A program made the position numbers and the translations under genes. A model generated the notes under the pieces. That model was not told the origin of the DNA. It worked only from the letters and a program-made list of their open reading frames with translations, and did not search any database. This document shows, one piece after another, positions 1 through 8,076 of a stretch of DNA of 11,676 nt (the first letter of the stretch is position 1; each line of letters opens with the position of its first letter). Source of the DNA: Prevotella sp. (GTDB lineage: Bacteria; Bacteroidota; Bacteroidia; Bacteroidales; Bacteroidaceae); NCBI GenBank assembly GCA_017424205.1, contig JAFPAS010000023.1, forward strand, positions 1 to 11,676, in the 5' to 3' direction.

Positions 1-260
1 ATGACGATGTTACTTCTGTCAGAAAAGCGGCATCTGTATTTATCTGCACAGAATTTGCACGAATGTAAACCTGCTATATTACAAATAGTCATGAATCTGT
101 GTGCAGATGTGCAGATTTTTAAATTAAAATGAATATAACATCTTTATTGTTAACCTCAAATCCTTTATTATTACCTTGAAACTTTTCTAAAATAAGGGGA
201 TGTGATGGAAAAGATAGAATTCTATCACTATATTTTAGAAGACAGAGATAGTTGCATTCT
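1..260. other. Left-edge stretch without a convincing gene
   Basis: I see no recognisable gene here. Frame 1 on the plus strand is open from the window edge to a stop at 130-132, and frame 3 is open to a stop at 66-68. Either could be the tail of a gene lying mostly outside the window, but neither reads as a known family. The octamer GTGCAGAT is repeated in tandem at 101-116, and its complement with one extra base, ATCTGCACA, occurs at 42-50. A weak 6-bp inverted repeat (94-99 with 112-117) runs into five T at 116-120, which could be a poor plus-strand terminator. A 43-codon plus-strand reading frame starts at 205 and is discussed in the findings. Confidence 0.4.
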
Positions 261-301
261 TATAAAAAAGAAGCCGCAGGGTCTTTCTCTTGACCCTGCG
301 G
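261..301 (-). terminator. Rho-independent terminator after the HAD phosphatase gene
   Basis: A perfect 10-bp stem, CCGCAGGGTC at 274-283 with GACCCTGCGG at 292-301, encloses an 8-base loop. Read on the minus strand the stem is followed by CTTCTTTTTTATA (273 down to 261), the U-rich tail of an intrinsic terminator. The plus-strand side has no T run. It lies about 100 bp beyond the stop codon of the HAD gene, so it most likely ends the ugd-HAD transcript. Confidence 0.85.
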
Positions 302-398
302 ACAATTCGAGTATTATTAAAGATCTCATTGTATAGTAATATCTCTAAAAGTGTGATATTCTATTATGAACGTTCTCTCAGCTTTTGTGTAAATTGTG

Positions 399-1052
399 TT
401 ACGCATTCAGCTTGCGGAGTTCTTGCATGAGCCTTTCTATCCAGTTTTCTCCATTCTCTGGCTGTAGCGTGTGAATGCCCAATCGGCTTGCGGCTTCGAT
501 GTTACGTGGTCCGTCGTCAAGGAACAGCGATTCTTCTGGAATGATATTCTCATGTTGCAGGACGTGCTGGTAGAAGCGGATATCGGGTTTCATTGCGCCA
601 ACTTCATAGCTGCGATATACAGCATCGAAATAGTGGCTGGCAGGCATGCCTTCAGGAGCATCGTTGTCTAAGCCTTGGCTGAAGCTGCTGCTCATGGCCC
701 ATGACATCATGTATGGGTTTGTGTTTGACAGCATTATAAGGCGATATCCCTGCTGCCTAAGTTCTTTTAATATGCTGATATTGCGTGCAGGCACTTCTTT
801 TGCGTAGCCTAACCATGCCCATAGGCATTCATCGTGTGTGAGCTGCCGACCGCAAAGTTGCGATAGTTCTCTGCGGAATGTTTCTGTATCTATTGTTCCC
901 TGTTCTATCTCGCCAAAGATTCCTCCCTGTGTGTATGCGTCAAGGTGTTTCTCGGCCTCACAGAGTCCGAGGGCACTGAAGCGGGCAATGGCTCTGGGAT
1001 GGTCAAGGGTCATTATTACGCCACCAAAATCAAATATGATGTTTTTTATCAT
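399..1052 (-). CDS. HAD-superfamily phosphatase, YihX-like (sugar-phosphate phosphatase type)
   Basis: A 217-residue cytoplasmic hydrolase of the haloacid dehalogenase superfamily, subfamily IA. All four HAD motifs are visible: FDFGGVI at 7-13 with nucleophile Asp8, LSNT at 108-111 (motif II), Lys155 in MKPDIRFYQHVLQ (motif III), and LFLDDGPRN at 176-184 (motif IV, Asp179/Asp180). An alpha-helical cap lies between motifs I and II. The second Asp of the usual DxD is Gly10. The same substitution occurs in Escherichia coli YihX, an alpha-D-glucose-1-phosphate phosphatase, and the MKPDIRFYQHVLQ segment also resembles YihX. Substrate assignment is inference; only the superfamily is certain. No in-frame ATG lies upstream of the chosen start before a stop. 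The gene lies 115 bp downstream of ugd on the same strand with no clear terminator between, so cotranscription is plausible. A sugar-1-phosphate substrate would fit beside ugd. Confidence 0.9.
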   Translation of the reverse strand: MIKNIIFDFGGVIMTLDHPRAIARFSALGLCEAEKHLDAYTQGGIFGEIEQGTIDTETFRRELSQLCGRQLTHDECLWAWLGYAKEVPARNISILKELRQQGYRLIMLSNTNPYMMSWAMSSSFSQGLDNDAPEGMPASHYFDAVYRSYEVGAMKPDIRFYQHVLQHENIIPEESLFLDDGPRNIEAASRLGIHTLQPENGENWIERLMQELRKLNA

Positions 1053-1167
1053 TGGTATGTCTGTAATGGTAAGGTTTGCGGTTCAAATATTCAAGATTGT
1101 CAGGCATGCTTCAGCGCAGACTGTATGCCCTATTTATACGTCTCCTAATATTTGTTAGCTCGCATTG

Positions 1168-2523
1168 TCAGTCTCTTTGGAATATGTCACGGGTGTAGAC
1201 CTTGTCTGCAACGTCGTCGAGCGTGCTGTCGTATCGGTTTGCTATGATTGCGGCAGAGAGTTTCTTGAATTCGTTGATGTCGTTGATAACCTTTGAGCCA
1301 AAGAACGTTGTGCCGTCAGGTAGTGTTGGCTCGTATATGATTACGGTGGCGCCCTTAGCCTTTATGCGTTTCATGACACCCTGAATGGCAGACTGACGGA
1401 AATTGTCAGAGTTTGATTTCATCGTGAGGCGGTATACACCTATGACAGGTGCTGCGCCTCCGTCTGAAAATGTTGTGTCAGAAAGATATTCGTTGCGCTC
1501 AGAATATCCGTACCATCCAGCCTTGCGCAAGACAGCATCTGCAATGTAGTCTTTTCTTGTACGATTTGATTCGACTATGGCTGTCATCATCTGCTGCGGA
1601 ACGTCTTCGTAGTTGGCGAGAAGCTGTTTTGTGTCTTTTGGCAGACAGTAGCCTCCATAGCCAAATGAAGGGTTGTTATAGTGGGTGCCGATGCGTGGGT
1701 CGAGCCCCACACCTTGTATTATGGCTTGCGAGTCGAGGCCTTTCATTTCTGCGTATGTATCTAATTCGTTGAAATATGATACGCGAAGAGCGAGGTATGT
1801 GTTTGCAAAGAGTTTTACGGCTTCGGCCTCTTTCATCCCCATGAACAGGACTTCAACATCTTTCTTTGCCGCACCTTCTTGCAGTAAGGCGGCAAAAGTG
1901 CGTGCGTGGTCTTCTAAATGATTTCCTGCAATAGCCTTGATGGCCTCATTCTCTTCATGAAATCGCGGGTCATCGATAAGTTTTGGGTAACCTACGATGA
2001 TTCGTGAAGGGTAGAGATTGTCATAGAGGGCTTTGCTCTCGCGCAGGAACTCAGGAGAGAATAGCAGGCGCAGCTTGCGTTTTTCTGTGGCATAAGGGTT
2101 TTCTTCTGCCTCAGACTGAAATTTCTTCGCATAACGTGTGTATAACGAACGGCAGTAGCCTACGGGGATAGTAGACTTGATGACCATGACAGCATGCGGG
2201 TTAACCTCAAGTACAAGGTCTATGACTTCTTCTACGTGTGTGGTGTCGAAGTAGTTTTTTACAGGGTCGTAGTTGGTTGGTGCGGCAATTACAACATATT
2301 CTGCATCTGCATAGGCTTTGCGAGCATCAAGTGTTGCTGTAAGACGCAGAGGCTTTTCTGCAAGAAATTTTTCAATGTATTCATCTTGAATAGGCGATAT
2401 GCGGCTGTTTATCATATCTACCTTCTCCTTTATCACATCAACAGCTGTGACATCGTGGTTTTGCGCAAGCAGGGTGGCTATAGACATACCCACATATCCT
2501 GTGCCGGCTACTGCTATCTTCAT
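1168..2523 (-). CDS. ugd: UDP-glucose 6-dehydrogenase
   Basis: Oxidises UDP-glucose to UDP-glucuronate with two NAD+, supplying acidic sugar nucleotides for capsule and other surface polysaccharides; cytoplasmic. The 451-residue protein opens with the Rossmann motif GTGYVG at 7-12. It then shows KSTIPVGYC (116-124), [12 protein letters not shown] (155-166), and [11 protein letters not shown] around Lys237. The catalytic cysteine is Cys293 in [14 protein letters not shown], followed by Asp297. The C-terminal UDP-binding domain starts near residue 358 ([17 protein letters not shown]). It is longer than the roughly 390 residues of the E. coli enzyme and nearer the length of longer homologues. 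The extra length includes a charged insert near residues 136-151. The start codon gives a standard [13 protein letters not shown]-terminus. An upstream terminator after glyA implies its own promoter in the roughly 35 bp before the start or read-through; I could not identify a convincing promoter. Confidence 0.95.
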   Translation of the reverse strand: MKIAVAGTGYVGMSIATLLAQNHDVTAVDVIKEKVDMINSRISPIQDEYIEKFLAEKPLRLTATLDARKAYADAEYVVIAAPTNYDPVKNYFDTTHVEEVIDLVLEVNPHAVMVIKSTIPVGYCRSLYTRYAKKFQSEAEENPYATEKRKLRLLFSPEFLRESKALYDNLYPSRIIVGYPKLIDDPRFHEENEAIKAIAGNHLEDHARTFAALLQEGAAKKDVEVLFMGMKEAEAVKLFANTYLALRVSYFNELDTYAEMKGLDSQAIIQGVGLDPRIGTHYNNPSFGYGGYCLPKDTKQLLANYEDVPQQMMTAIVESNRTRKDYIADAVLRKAGWYGYSERNEYLSDTTFSDGGAAPVIGVYRLTMKSNSDNFRQSAIQGVMKRIKAKGATVIIYEPTLPDGTTFFGSKVINDINEFKKLSAAIIANRYDSTLDDVADKVYTRDIFQRD

Positions 2524-2554
2524 AGTCTTTGTATGTGTTTAGAACTTAGGGAAG

Positions 2555-2611
2555 ATTAAGAAAACAGGATGGCATACCGCCGACTGAGAGACAGGTTGCC
2601 ATCCTTGTTTT
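2555..2611 (-). terminator. Terminator between glyA and ugd
   Basis: Inverted repeat AAAACAGGATGGCA at 2561-2574 against TGCCATCCTTGTTTT at 2597-2611, with one bulged base in the second arm and a 22-base centre that can pair a little further (ACC/GGT). On the minus strand the stem ends in TGTTTTCTTAAT, a moderate U tail. It starts 10 bp after the glyA stop codon, so it most likely ends the glyA transcript. The plus strand has no gene to terminate here. Confidence 0.75.
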
Positions 2612-2621
2612 GAAAAAAATA

Positions 2622-3926
2622 TTACCATGCGAACATAGGATAATCCTTCATGACGTCGTTTACCTTGCTGCGTACGCCTGCAATTACTTCTTCATTCTCA
2701 GGATCATTGAGTACGGTTTCAATAAGTTCGGCTATAAGTACCATCATGTCTTCCTTAGCACCACGTGTGGTGAGGGCTGGAGTTCCAAGACGAATGCCTG
2801 ATGTCTGGAAAGCTGAACGGCTATCGAATGGCACCATGTTCTTATTGACGGTGATGTCAGCAGCTACAAGCGCATTCTCAGCAACCTTGCCTGTCAGTTC
2901 TGGATATTTAGAACGAAGGTCTACAAGCATAGAATGGTTGTCGGTACCTCCAGATACGATAGTGAAGCCTCGCTTTGTAAGTTCTGATGCAAGTGTGGCT
3001 GCATTTTTCTGAACCTGTGCAGCCCATTCTTTAAATTCTGGTTTCAATGCCTCACCAAATGCTACTGCCTTAGCTGCGATAACATGCTCAAGAGGTCCGC
3101 CCTGCTGTCCAGGGAATACAGCGGAATTGAGCAGCTGTGACATCTTTTTTACTACACCCTTTGGAGTCTTGAGTCCCCAAGGGTTGTCAAAATCCTTACC
3201 CATGAGAATTATACCACCACGAGGGCCACGGAGTGTCTTATGCGTAGTGGATGTTACGATGTGGGCGTATTTTACAGGGTTGTCCAGCAGGCCTGCAGCA
3301 ATAAGTCCGGCAGGATGTGCCATATCAATCATAAGGAGTGCACCCACTTTGTCTGCTATCTCGCGCATACGCTTATAGTCCCATTCACGGCTGTATGCTG
3401 AGCCACCTCCAATGATTAGTTTTGGATGACATTCAATCGCAAGACGTTCCATTTCGTCGTAGTCAACACGGCCTGTCTCTTGATTGAGTTTATAGCCTAC
3501 AGGCTTATATAATATGCCAGATGTGTTAACTAATGAACCATGTGAAAGATGACCGCCATGGTCAAGATCCATGCCCATAAATGTGTCGCCAGGCTTAAGA
3601 ACTGCAAGAAGAACAGCGGCATTAGCTTGTGCACCAGAGTGTGGCTGCACATTTGCATATTCTGCACCGAAAAGCTGGCAGATGCGGTCAATGGCGAGTT
3701 GCTCAACTTTGTCAACAACTTGACAGCCGCCATAATAGCGTTTGCCTGGGTATCCTTCAGCATATTTGTTTGTAAGGCATGAACCCATGGCACGCATGAC
3801 GTCGTCACTTACAAAGTTTTCACTGGCGATAAGCTCCATTCCATGATGCTGTCGCTGGTTCTCCTGTTCGATGAGATCGAATACTTCCTGATCTTTAATC
3901 ATAATTGCTTCTCTTAACTCTGACAT
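2622..3926 (-). CDS. glyA: Serine hydroxymethyltransferase
   Basis: PLP enzyme that interconverts serine plus tetrahydrofolate with glycine plus 5,10-methylene-tetrahydrofolate, the main source of one-carbon units; cytoplasmic. The 434 residues fit the family. Signature segments are [10 protein letters not shown] (31-40), [15 protein letters not shown] (53-67), QPHSGAQAN (94-102), [12 protein letters not shown] (201-212) and the PLP-lysine site [13 protein letters not shown] with Lys230. Bacteroidota-like variants are visible, including [14 protein letters not shown] (171-184) where many SHMTs have a GASAYPR-type segment, and Pro205 in DMAHPAG. The start is uncertain: Met9 (ATG at 3902-3900) aligns better with family N-termini and has the purine-rich AAGAGAAG about 6 bases upstream. 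Arginines are mostly CGT/CGC, fitting high expression. A terminator follows directly. Upstream lies pyrI, 117 bp away, with no obvious terminator between. Confidence 0.97.
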   Translation of the reverse strand: MSELREAIMIKDQEVFDLIEQENQRQHHGMELIASENFVSDDVMRAMGSCLTNKYAEGYPGKRYYGGCQVVDKVEQLAIDRICQLFGAEYANVQPHSGAQANAAVLLAVLKPGDTFMGMDLDHGGHLSHGSLVNTSGILYKPVGYKLNQETGRVDYDEMERLAIECHPKLIIGGGSAYSREWDYKRMREIADKVGALLMIDMAHPAGLIAAGLLDNPVKYAHIVTSTTHKTLRGPRGGIILMGKDFDNPWGLKTPKGVVKKMSQLLNSAVFPGQQGGPLEHVIAAKAVAFGEALKPEFKEWAAQVQKNAATLASELTKRGFTIVSGGTDNHSMLVDLRSKYPELTGKVAENALVAADITVNKNMVPFDSRSAFQTSGIRLGTPALTTRGAKEDMMVLIAELIETVLNDPENEEVIAGVRSKVNDVMKDYPMFAW

Positions 3927-4043
3927 TTATGTGTAATATTCTGCCAGAGCATCTTTTTTATTATTAATACTAATACTTACGAATTTTAAAGTATGTGAGG
4001 GGTGTGTGTGCTGCTTGATGATGCTGTGCGTGTCAGAAACAGA
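3927..4043. other. Spacer between pyrI and glyA
   Basis: This 117-bp spacer holds no gene. A short inverted repeat, ATACTT at 3973-3978 with AAGTAT at 3989-3994, surrounds an AT-rich centre. It lacks a T tail, so it does not look like a terminator. It could be an operator or chance. I see no good TAnnTTTG promoter match on the minus strand, so whether glyA is transcribed from its own promoter or with pyrBI cannot be settled from sequence. Confidence 0.35.
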
Positions 4044-4511
4044 CTAACATAGTTTCACCTTGCTGATATCCTGAACCTTGTCGCAGTAGCGGCAGCGCAG
4101 TTCGGCAGTGTGAGAGTTCTTGTCGACTATATGGAAGTGTGTGCGCATAGGCTCATTGTTTGTTATGCACTTCGGGTTGTTGCATCTGACAATGCCGATA
4201 AGCTCATCAGGCAACGCCACTGTTTTCTTCTCAACAACCTCATAGTTCTTTATAATGCTGAGGACAACCTTGTTGGCTACGACAGACAATTGGTTTATCT
4301 CCTCGTCTGTAAAATATTTGTCCTCGACTTTGATGATGCCTTTCTTTCCTAATTTCTTCGACAAGTAGTTTAGACCGATTGTAACTTGTGAGTTAAGCTT
4401 GTCAAGCTCCAATAGGGTTGCAACCTGAAATGTCTTGTCTGCTGGAATATGGTCAATGACTGTGCCATTCTCTATTGCCGCAACGAGGCGTTCTTTCTTG
4501 CTCATAGACAT
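4044..4511 (-). CDS. pyrI: Aspartate carbamoyltransferase regulatory subunit
   Basis: Regulatory chain of aspartate transcarbamoylase, which joins PyrB to form the holoenzyme (c6r6 in E. coli) and binds nucleotide effectors. The 155 residues match E. coli PyrI almost end to end. The N-terminal allosteric domain has GTVIDHIP (16-23), with Asp20 and His21 at the positions of the E. coli nucleotide-binding residues, and Lys61 in IKVED. The C-terminal zinc domain carries four cysteines, Cys110, Cys115, Cys140 and Cys143, in the C-x4-C...C-x2-C pattern that holds the contact with PyrB. All key residues are present, so allosteric control is expected. The start may be Met1 or Met3 (MSKKERL); both are ATG, and neither has a clear ribosome binding site. 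It follows pyrB on the same strand, but after an unusually long, structured spacer. Confidence 0.95.
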   Translation of the reverse strand: MSMSKKERLVAAIENGTVIDHIPADKTFQVATLLELDKLNSQVTIGLNYLSKKLGKKGIIKVEDKYFTDEEINQLSVVANKVVLSIIKNYEVVEKKTVALPDELIGIVRCNNPKCITNNEPMRTHFHIVDKNSHTAELRCRYCDKVQDISKVKLC

Positions 4512-4531
4512 ATATGTATATTTAGGGGCTG

Positions 4532-4579
4532 AACTCTTTCTGCCGAGAGTGGGGCAGAATGACTTGCCTTCAAAGAGTT
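4532..4579 (-). promoter_or_regulatory. Nested inverted repeat in the pyrB-pyrI spacer
   Basis: An outer perfect 8-bp repeat, AACTCTTT at 4532-4539 with AAAGAGTT at 4572-4579, encloses an inner 5-bp repeat, CTGCC at 4540-4544 with GGCAG at 4553-4557. On one side the two stems are directly adjacent, so in the minus-strand mRNA they would stack into a 13-bp helix interrupted by a 14-base bulge on the other side. There is no T run after it and it ends about 20 bases before the pyrI start. This suggests a role in mRNA processing or pyrI translation rather than termination. The function is inference. Confidence 0.45.
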
Positions 4580-4610
4580 ATTGTTAATGGTGAGAATCTT
4601 TTTTTCTTGC

Positions 4611-4644
4611 AAAAATTGGCTTGCCGCAAACCCGTTTGGCAGGC
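4611..4644 (-). terminator. Terminator-like hairpin just after pyrB
   Basis: GCTTGCC at 4619-4625 pairs with GGCAGGC at 4638-4644 with one mismatch on the minus strand. AAA/TTT (4628-4630 with 4635-4637) closes a 4-base loop, with a 2-base bulge between. It begins 3 bp beyond the pyrB stop codon. On the minus strand it is followed by CC and then AATTTTT (down to 4611), a short and slightly displaced U run. It may be a partial terminator, attenuating read-through into pyrI, or an mRNA-stabilising 3' structure. Confidence 0.45.
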
Positions 4645-4646
4645 TA

Positions 4647-5597
4647 TTATTTGCCGATGATAGTCTTGTCATTCTTTACCTCGTCGAGCGAGATGCCAAG
4701 CGTATGACAGAATATTGCCTCGCGTGCAAATAGTCCGTTGCCCGCCTGCTGAATGTAGTATGCGTGCGGGTCGTCATCCACATCGTATGATATCTCGTTA
4801 ACTCTCGGCAGCGGATGCAGAATGCGCATATTCTCCTTTGCCTTCACCAGCATATCCTGTTTCAGGATGTATACGTTCTTCACTCTCTCATACTCCATGA
4901 GGTCAGAGAAGCGCTCTTTCTGTACGCGCGTCATATAGATGATGTCGGCATCTTTTATGACTTCTTCGTCAAAATTCGTGTGCTCAACGAATTTTATTCC
5001 GTAAGTGTCGCAGTAGCGCTTGTATTCGTCTGGCATAGCCAGCTCTTTTGGCGAGATAAAATGGAAAGTCGGGTTGAAATGTCGCATAGCAGTAATTAGC
5101 GAATGCACCGTACGGCCGTATTTCAAGTCGCCTACAAGATATATGCAGAGGTTGTCAAGCGTTCCCTGGGTTTTGTAAATAGAATATAAATCTAACAGAC
5201 ATTGTGAAGGATGCATATGTGCTCCATCTCCAGCATTGACAACGGGCACCGGAGAGACTTCGGCAGCATACAGCGCCGCTCCCTCAATATGGTGGCGCAT
5301 GACAATGACATCAGCATAATTGGCTACCATAAGTATCGTGTCCTTCAGCGTCTCGCCCTTTGTCGCACTCGTAACCTTGGCATCGGTAAATCCAATGACA
5401 CGGGCGCCAAGACGATTTGCAGCTGTCTCGAAACTTAGGCGTGTGCGTGTTGACGGCTCAAAAAATAATGTCGCAACAACACGTCCCTTTAATAGCTCGC
5501 GGTTAGGATGTCTTTCAAACTCCTCAGCCATGTCAAGAAGATAGAGAATTTCTTCTTTCGACATATCGGCAATAGTAACAAAATCCTGTTTCTGCAT
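4647..5597 (-). CDS. pyrB: Aspartate carbamoyltransferase catalytic subunit
   Basis: Condenses carbamoyl phosphate with aspartate to N-carbamoyl-aspartate, the committed step of pyrimidine synthesis. The 316 residues match the family's roughly 310. The carbamoyl-phosphate site [13 protein letters not shown] spans 45-57 (Ser49-Thr50-Arg51-Thr52). The mobile-loop lysine is Lys80 in TKGETLKDT, and RHHIEGA (101-107) and [18 protein letters not shown] (123-140) follow, the latter with His129 and Gln132. The aspartate-binding half has [14 protein letters not shown] (154-167, Arg162), TRVQKERF with Arg224 (223-230), and HPLPRVNEI (261-269). All expected catalytic residues are present. Together with pyrI downstream this indicates a class B, allosterically regulated ATCase. 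The gene is transcribed divergently from the PBP gene. No leader peptide or UTP-type attenuator is evident in the short upstream region. Confidence 0.97.
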   Translation of the reverse strand: MQKQDFVTIADMSKEEILYLLDMAEEFERHPNRELLKGRVVATLFFEPSTRTRLSFETAANRLGARVIGFTDAKVTSATKGETLKDTILMVANYADVIVMRHHIEGAALYAAEVSPVPVVNAGDGAHMHPSQCLLDLYSIYKTQGTLDNLCIYLVGDLKYGRTVHSLITAMRHFNPTFHFISPKELAMPDEYKRYCDTYGIKFVEHTNFDEEVIKDADIIYMTRVQKERFSDLMEYERVKNVYILKQDMLVKAKENMRILHPLPRVNEISYDVDDDPHAYYIQQAGNGLFAREAIFCHTLGISLDEVKNDKTIIGK

Positions 5598-5629
5598 TAT
5601 AAAAAAGTGTCTTATGTAAGATTTGAGTG

Positions 5630-5637
5630 CGAAGTTA
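5630..5637 (-). promoter_or_regulatory. Possible pyrB promoter (-7 element)
   Basis: On the minus strand TAACTTCG matches the Bacteroidota -7 consensus TAnnTTTG at all but one base. It sits 32 bp upstream of the pyrB ATG, giving a short leader. A TTTTTTG run lies upstream (5656 down to 5650), but only 12 bp away, closer than the usual spacing to a -33 box, so the assignment is tentative. Confidence 0.35.
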
Positions 5638-5681
5638 GCAATTAATTTTCAAAAAACATCAGTTTTTCCAAATTATTATTG

Positions 5682-5689
5682 TATTTTTG
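5682..5689 (+). promoter_or_regulatory. Likely promoter (-7 element) of the PBP gene
   Basis: TATTTTTG is a full match to the Bacteroidota -7 consensus TAnnTTTG. It lies 25 bp upstream of the ATG at 5715, so transcription would begin near 5694-5697 with a leader of about 20 bases. A T-rich patch at 5663-5667 could contribute the -33 contact, but it is not a clean TTTG. The element also argues against translation starting at the TTG at 5679, which would lie upstream of the transcript start. Confidence 0.55.
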
Positions 5690-5714
5690 CAGAAATATTT
5701 TACAATATGTTGAT

Positions 5715-8048
5715 ATGGCAAAGAAAATAGTATATATTTTGTGGGGCATGCTCGCAGCCGGTGTCCTGGTGATTGTAATAGGGTTTGTTGGTATTTGGAA
5801 CGGATGGATAGGCTATATGCCTCCTGTGGAAGATTTGCAGAATCCGATAGATAAATACGCAACGCAGATTTATTCGTCTGACGGAAAGGTTATCGGTACG
5901 TGGAATCTTAATAAGGATAACAGAATCCATGTGCCATACGATAGCATATCGCCAAAATTGATAGAGGCCCTCATAGCAACAGAGGATATTCGCTTTTATG
6001 AACACTCAGGAATAGACTTCTGGGCTTTAGGACGTGCCGTGGTAAAACGCGGACTCTTCGGACAGGAGAGTGCTGGCGGCGGCTCTACTATTACGCAGCA
6101 GTTAGCAAAACAGCTCTACTCAGAACATGCCCATTCTACTCTCGAACGATTGATGCAAAAACCTATAGAATGGGTGATTGCCGTAAAACTTGAGAGATTC
6201 TATACAAAGGAGGAAATCATCACGATGTATCTTAACTATTTTGATTTCCTGCATAATGCTGTAGGCATAAAAATGGCTGCTAATACGTATTTCGGAAAAG
6301 ACCCAAAGAACCTTAATGTCGTAGAGGCTGCTACACTTGTCGGACTATGCAAGAATCCATCATACTATAATCCCGTGAGATATAGAGAAAGGGCAGAACA
6401 GCGAAGAAATACCGTTCTGCACCAGATGCTTAAGGCAGAATATATTACTGAGGCAGAATATGCTGAGAATAAAGCTCTTCCGCTGGTATTAAACTTTAAG
6501 ACGTTAGACCACAAAGAAGGCTCGGCAACATATTTCCGTGAATTCCTCAGAAAATATATGACTGCCAAGAAACCGCAACGAAAGAACTATCCGTCGTGGG
6601 CTTCTACACAATATTATATTGACTCTATTGCGTGGGAGCAGGACCCGCTGTATGGCTGGTGTAACAAAAATGTCAAGAAGGACGGAACAAACTATAATGT
6701 ATATACAGACGGCTTGAAAATTAGAACTTCGATAAACTCTAAGATGCAGAAATATGCAGAAGAAGCTGTCTATAAACATGTTGCGAAATATTTACAGCCG
6801 CTTTTTGACAAGGAGAATAAAACTAAACCGAATGCTCCTTTTACATCGCAGTTAACACAGAAGCAGATAAATGATATTTTGATGCGTTCTATGAGACAAA
6901 GCGAGAGATGGCGCGTGATGAAAGAACAGGGACATAGCGAAGAGGATATAAAAAAGGCTTTTAATAAGAAAACGGAAATGACCGTATTCTCTTATCACGG
7001 AAATATTGACACCCTCATGTCTCCGATTGACTCAATTAGATACTATAAGTCATTCCTGCGTGCAGGATTTATGAGCATTGACCCGAAAACTGGCGAGGTG
7101 AAGGCATATGTCGGCGGTTTGAATTATCATCATTTCCAATACGATATGGTTATGCTTGGACGCCGACAGATAGGTTCTACAATTAAACCTTTCCTGTATT
7201 CGCTTGCAATGGAAAATGGATTTACTCCATGCGATTTGGCACCAAATGTTCAGCAGACGTACAACGTAGCTGGACAATCATGGACACCACGCAATTCGTC
7301 TCGGGCAAGATACGGCGAGAATGTGACACTGAAATGGGGATTGCAACAATCAAACAACTGGATTTCTGCTTATCTGATGTCCAGACTTAATCCACAGCAA
7401 TTAGTCACGCTCATGCAGAAATTCGGCATAGATTCGCCTGATATCCATCCGTCTATGGCTCTCTGTCTCGGACCATGTGATGTTAGTGTTGGCGAGATGG
7501 TGAGCGCATATACCACATTCGCTAATAACGGTATTAGATGTGCGCCACTGTTCGTTACGCGAATTGAAGATAATGAGGGAAATGTCATTGCTGACTTCCA
7601 GACACGTATGACTGAAGTCATCTCGCAAGAGGGCACATACAAGATGCTCGATATGCTGCAGGCGGTCATACAGGGCGGTACGGGCTCAAGACTAAGGTAT
7701 AAATTCAATATCGAGGGACAAATAGCAGGAAAGACCGGTACGACGAACCGCAACTCTGATGCTTGGTTTATGGGTATAACGCCAGAACTCGTTTCTGGCT
7801 GCTGGGTCGGAGGCGAAGACAGAGATATACATTTCGGCTCAATGACTTACGGACAGGGTGCGGCAATGGCTCTTCCGGTATGGGCGTATTATATGAAGAA
7901 AGTATACGACGATAAATCTTTAGGCTATAGCACGAGTGCTACATTTGATCTGCCTGCTGATTTTAATCCGTGCAATAAAATGTTCCAGGATGTCATACTC
8001 GACGAGTCAGAGGCTGACCCTATGCTATTTGAGGAGATTATAGAATAG
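5715..8048 (+). CDS. Class A penicillin-binding protein (PBP1A-type transglycosylase/transpeptidase)
   Basis: Bifunctional peptidoglycan synthase: it polymerises lipid II and cross-links the stem peptides in the periplasm. The protein is 777 residues from the chosen ATG. One membrane anchor spans about residues 5-27. The GT51 domain shows EDIRFYEHSGID (90-101, catalytic Glu90), GGGSTITQQLAKQLY (121-135), KPIEWVIAVKLERFYTKEEI (149-168, second acid Glu152) and AANTYFGK (188-195). The transpeptidase has all three active-site motifs: Ser488-T-I-Lys491, Ser546-N-N548 and Lys673-T-G-T676. A charged linker of roughly 160 residues separates the two domains. No PASTA or other C-terminal module follows. 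The frame also extends upstream to a TTG at 5679. I prefer the ATG because it gives a normal MAKK N-terminus and follows a promoter-like element. The radical SAM gene starts 28 bp downstream, suggesting an operon. Confidence 0.96.
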   Translation: MAKKIVYILWGMLAAGVLVIVIGFVGIWNGWIGYMPPVEDLQNPIDKYATQIYSSDGKVIGTWNLNKDNRIHVPYDSISPKLIEALIATEDIRFYEHSGIDFWALGRAVVKRGLFGQESAGGGSTITQQLAKQLYSEHAHSTLERLMQKPIEWVIAVKLERFYTKEEIITMYLNYFDFLHNAVGIKMAANTYFGKDPKNLNVVEAATLVGLCKNPSYYNPVRYRERAEQRRNTVLHQMLKAEYITEAEYAENKALPLVLNFKTLDHKEGSATYFREFLRKYMTAKKPQRKNYPSWASTQYYIDSIAWEQDPLYGWCNKNVKKDGTNYNVYTDGLKIRTSINSKMQKYAEEAVYKHVAKYLQPLFDKENKTKPNAPFTSQLTQKQINDILMRSMRQSERWRVMKEQGHSEEDIKKAFNKKTEMTVFSYHGNIDTLMSPIDSIRYYKSFLRAGFMSIDPKTGEVKAYVGGLNYHHFQYDMVMLGRRQIGSTIKPFLYSLAMENGFTPCDLAPNVQQTYNVAGQSWTPRNSSRARYGENVTLKWGLQQSNNWISAYLMSRLNPQQLVTLMQKFGIDSPDIHPSMALCLGPCDVSVGEMVSAYTTFANNGIRCAPLFVTRIEDNEGNVIADFQTRMTEVISQEGTYKMLDMLQAVIQGGTGSRLRYKFNIEGQIAGKTGTTNRNSDAWFMGITPELVSGCWVGGEDRDIHFGSMTYGQGAAMALPVWAYYMKKVYDDKSLGYSTSATFDLPADFNPCNKMFQDVILDESEADPMLFEEIIE

Positions 8049-8076
8049 TAAAACTGATAAAAAACTTTATAGGGAA

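Noticed and set aside
1..132. Open plus-strand frame from the window edge to a stop at 130-132
   Set aside because: The 43 codons do not resemble any family I know, and frame 3 is also open for 22 codons from the edge. Without sequence to the left, neither can be called a partial gene.
1053..1167. Possible hairpin (GGCAT...ATGCC) between ugd and the HAD gene
   Set aside because: A 5-bp stem with a long loop and no T run; not convincing as a terminator or riboswitch.
3530..3808. 92-codon minus-strand frame inside glyA
   Set aside because: It lies entirely within the highly conserved glyA coding sequence in another frame and shows no features of its own.
3973..3994. ATACTT/AAGTAT inverted repeat upstream of glyA as a terminator for pyrI
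   Set aside because: The stem is only 6 bp, AT-rich and lacks a U tail on the minus strand, so it does not meet the criteria for an intrinsic terminator.
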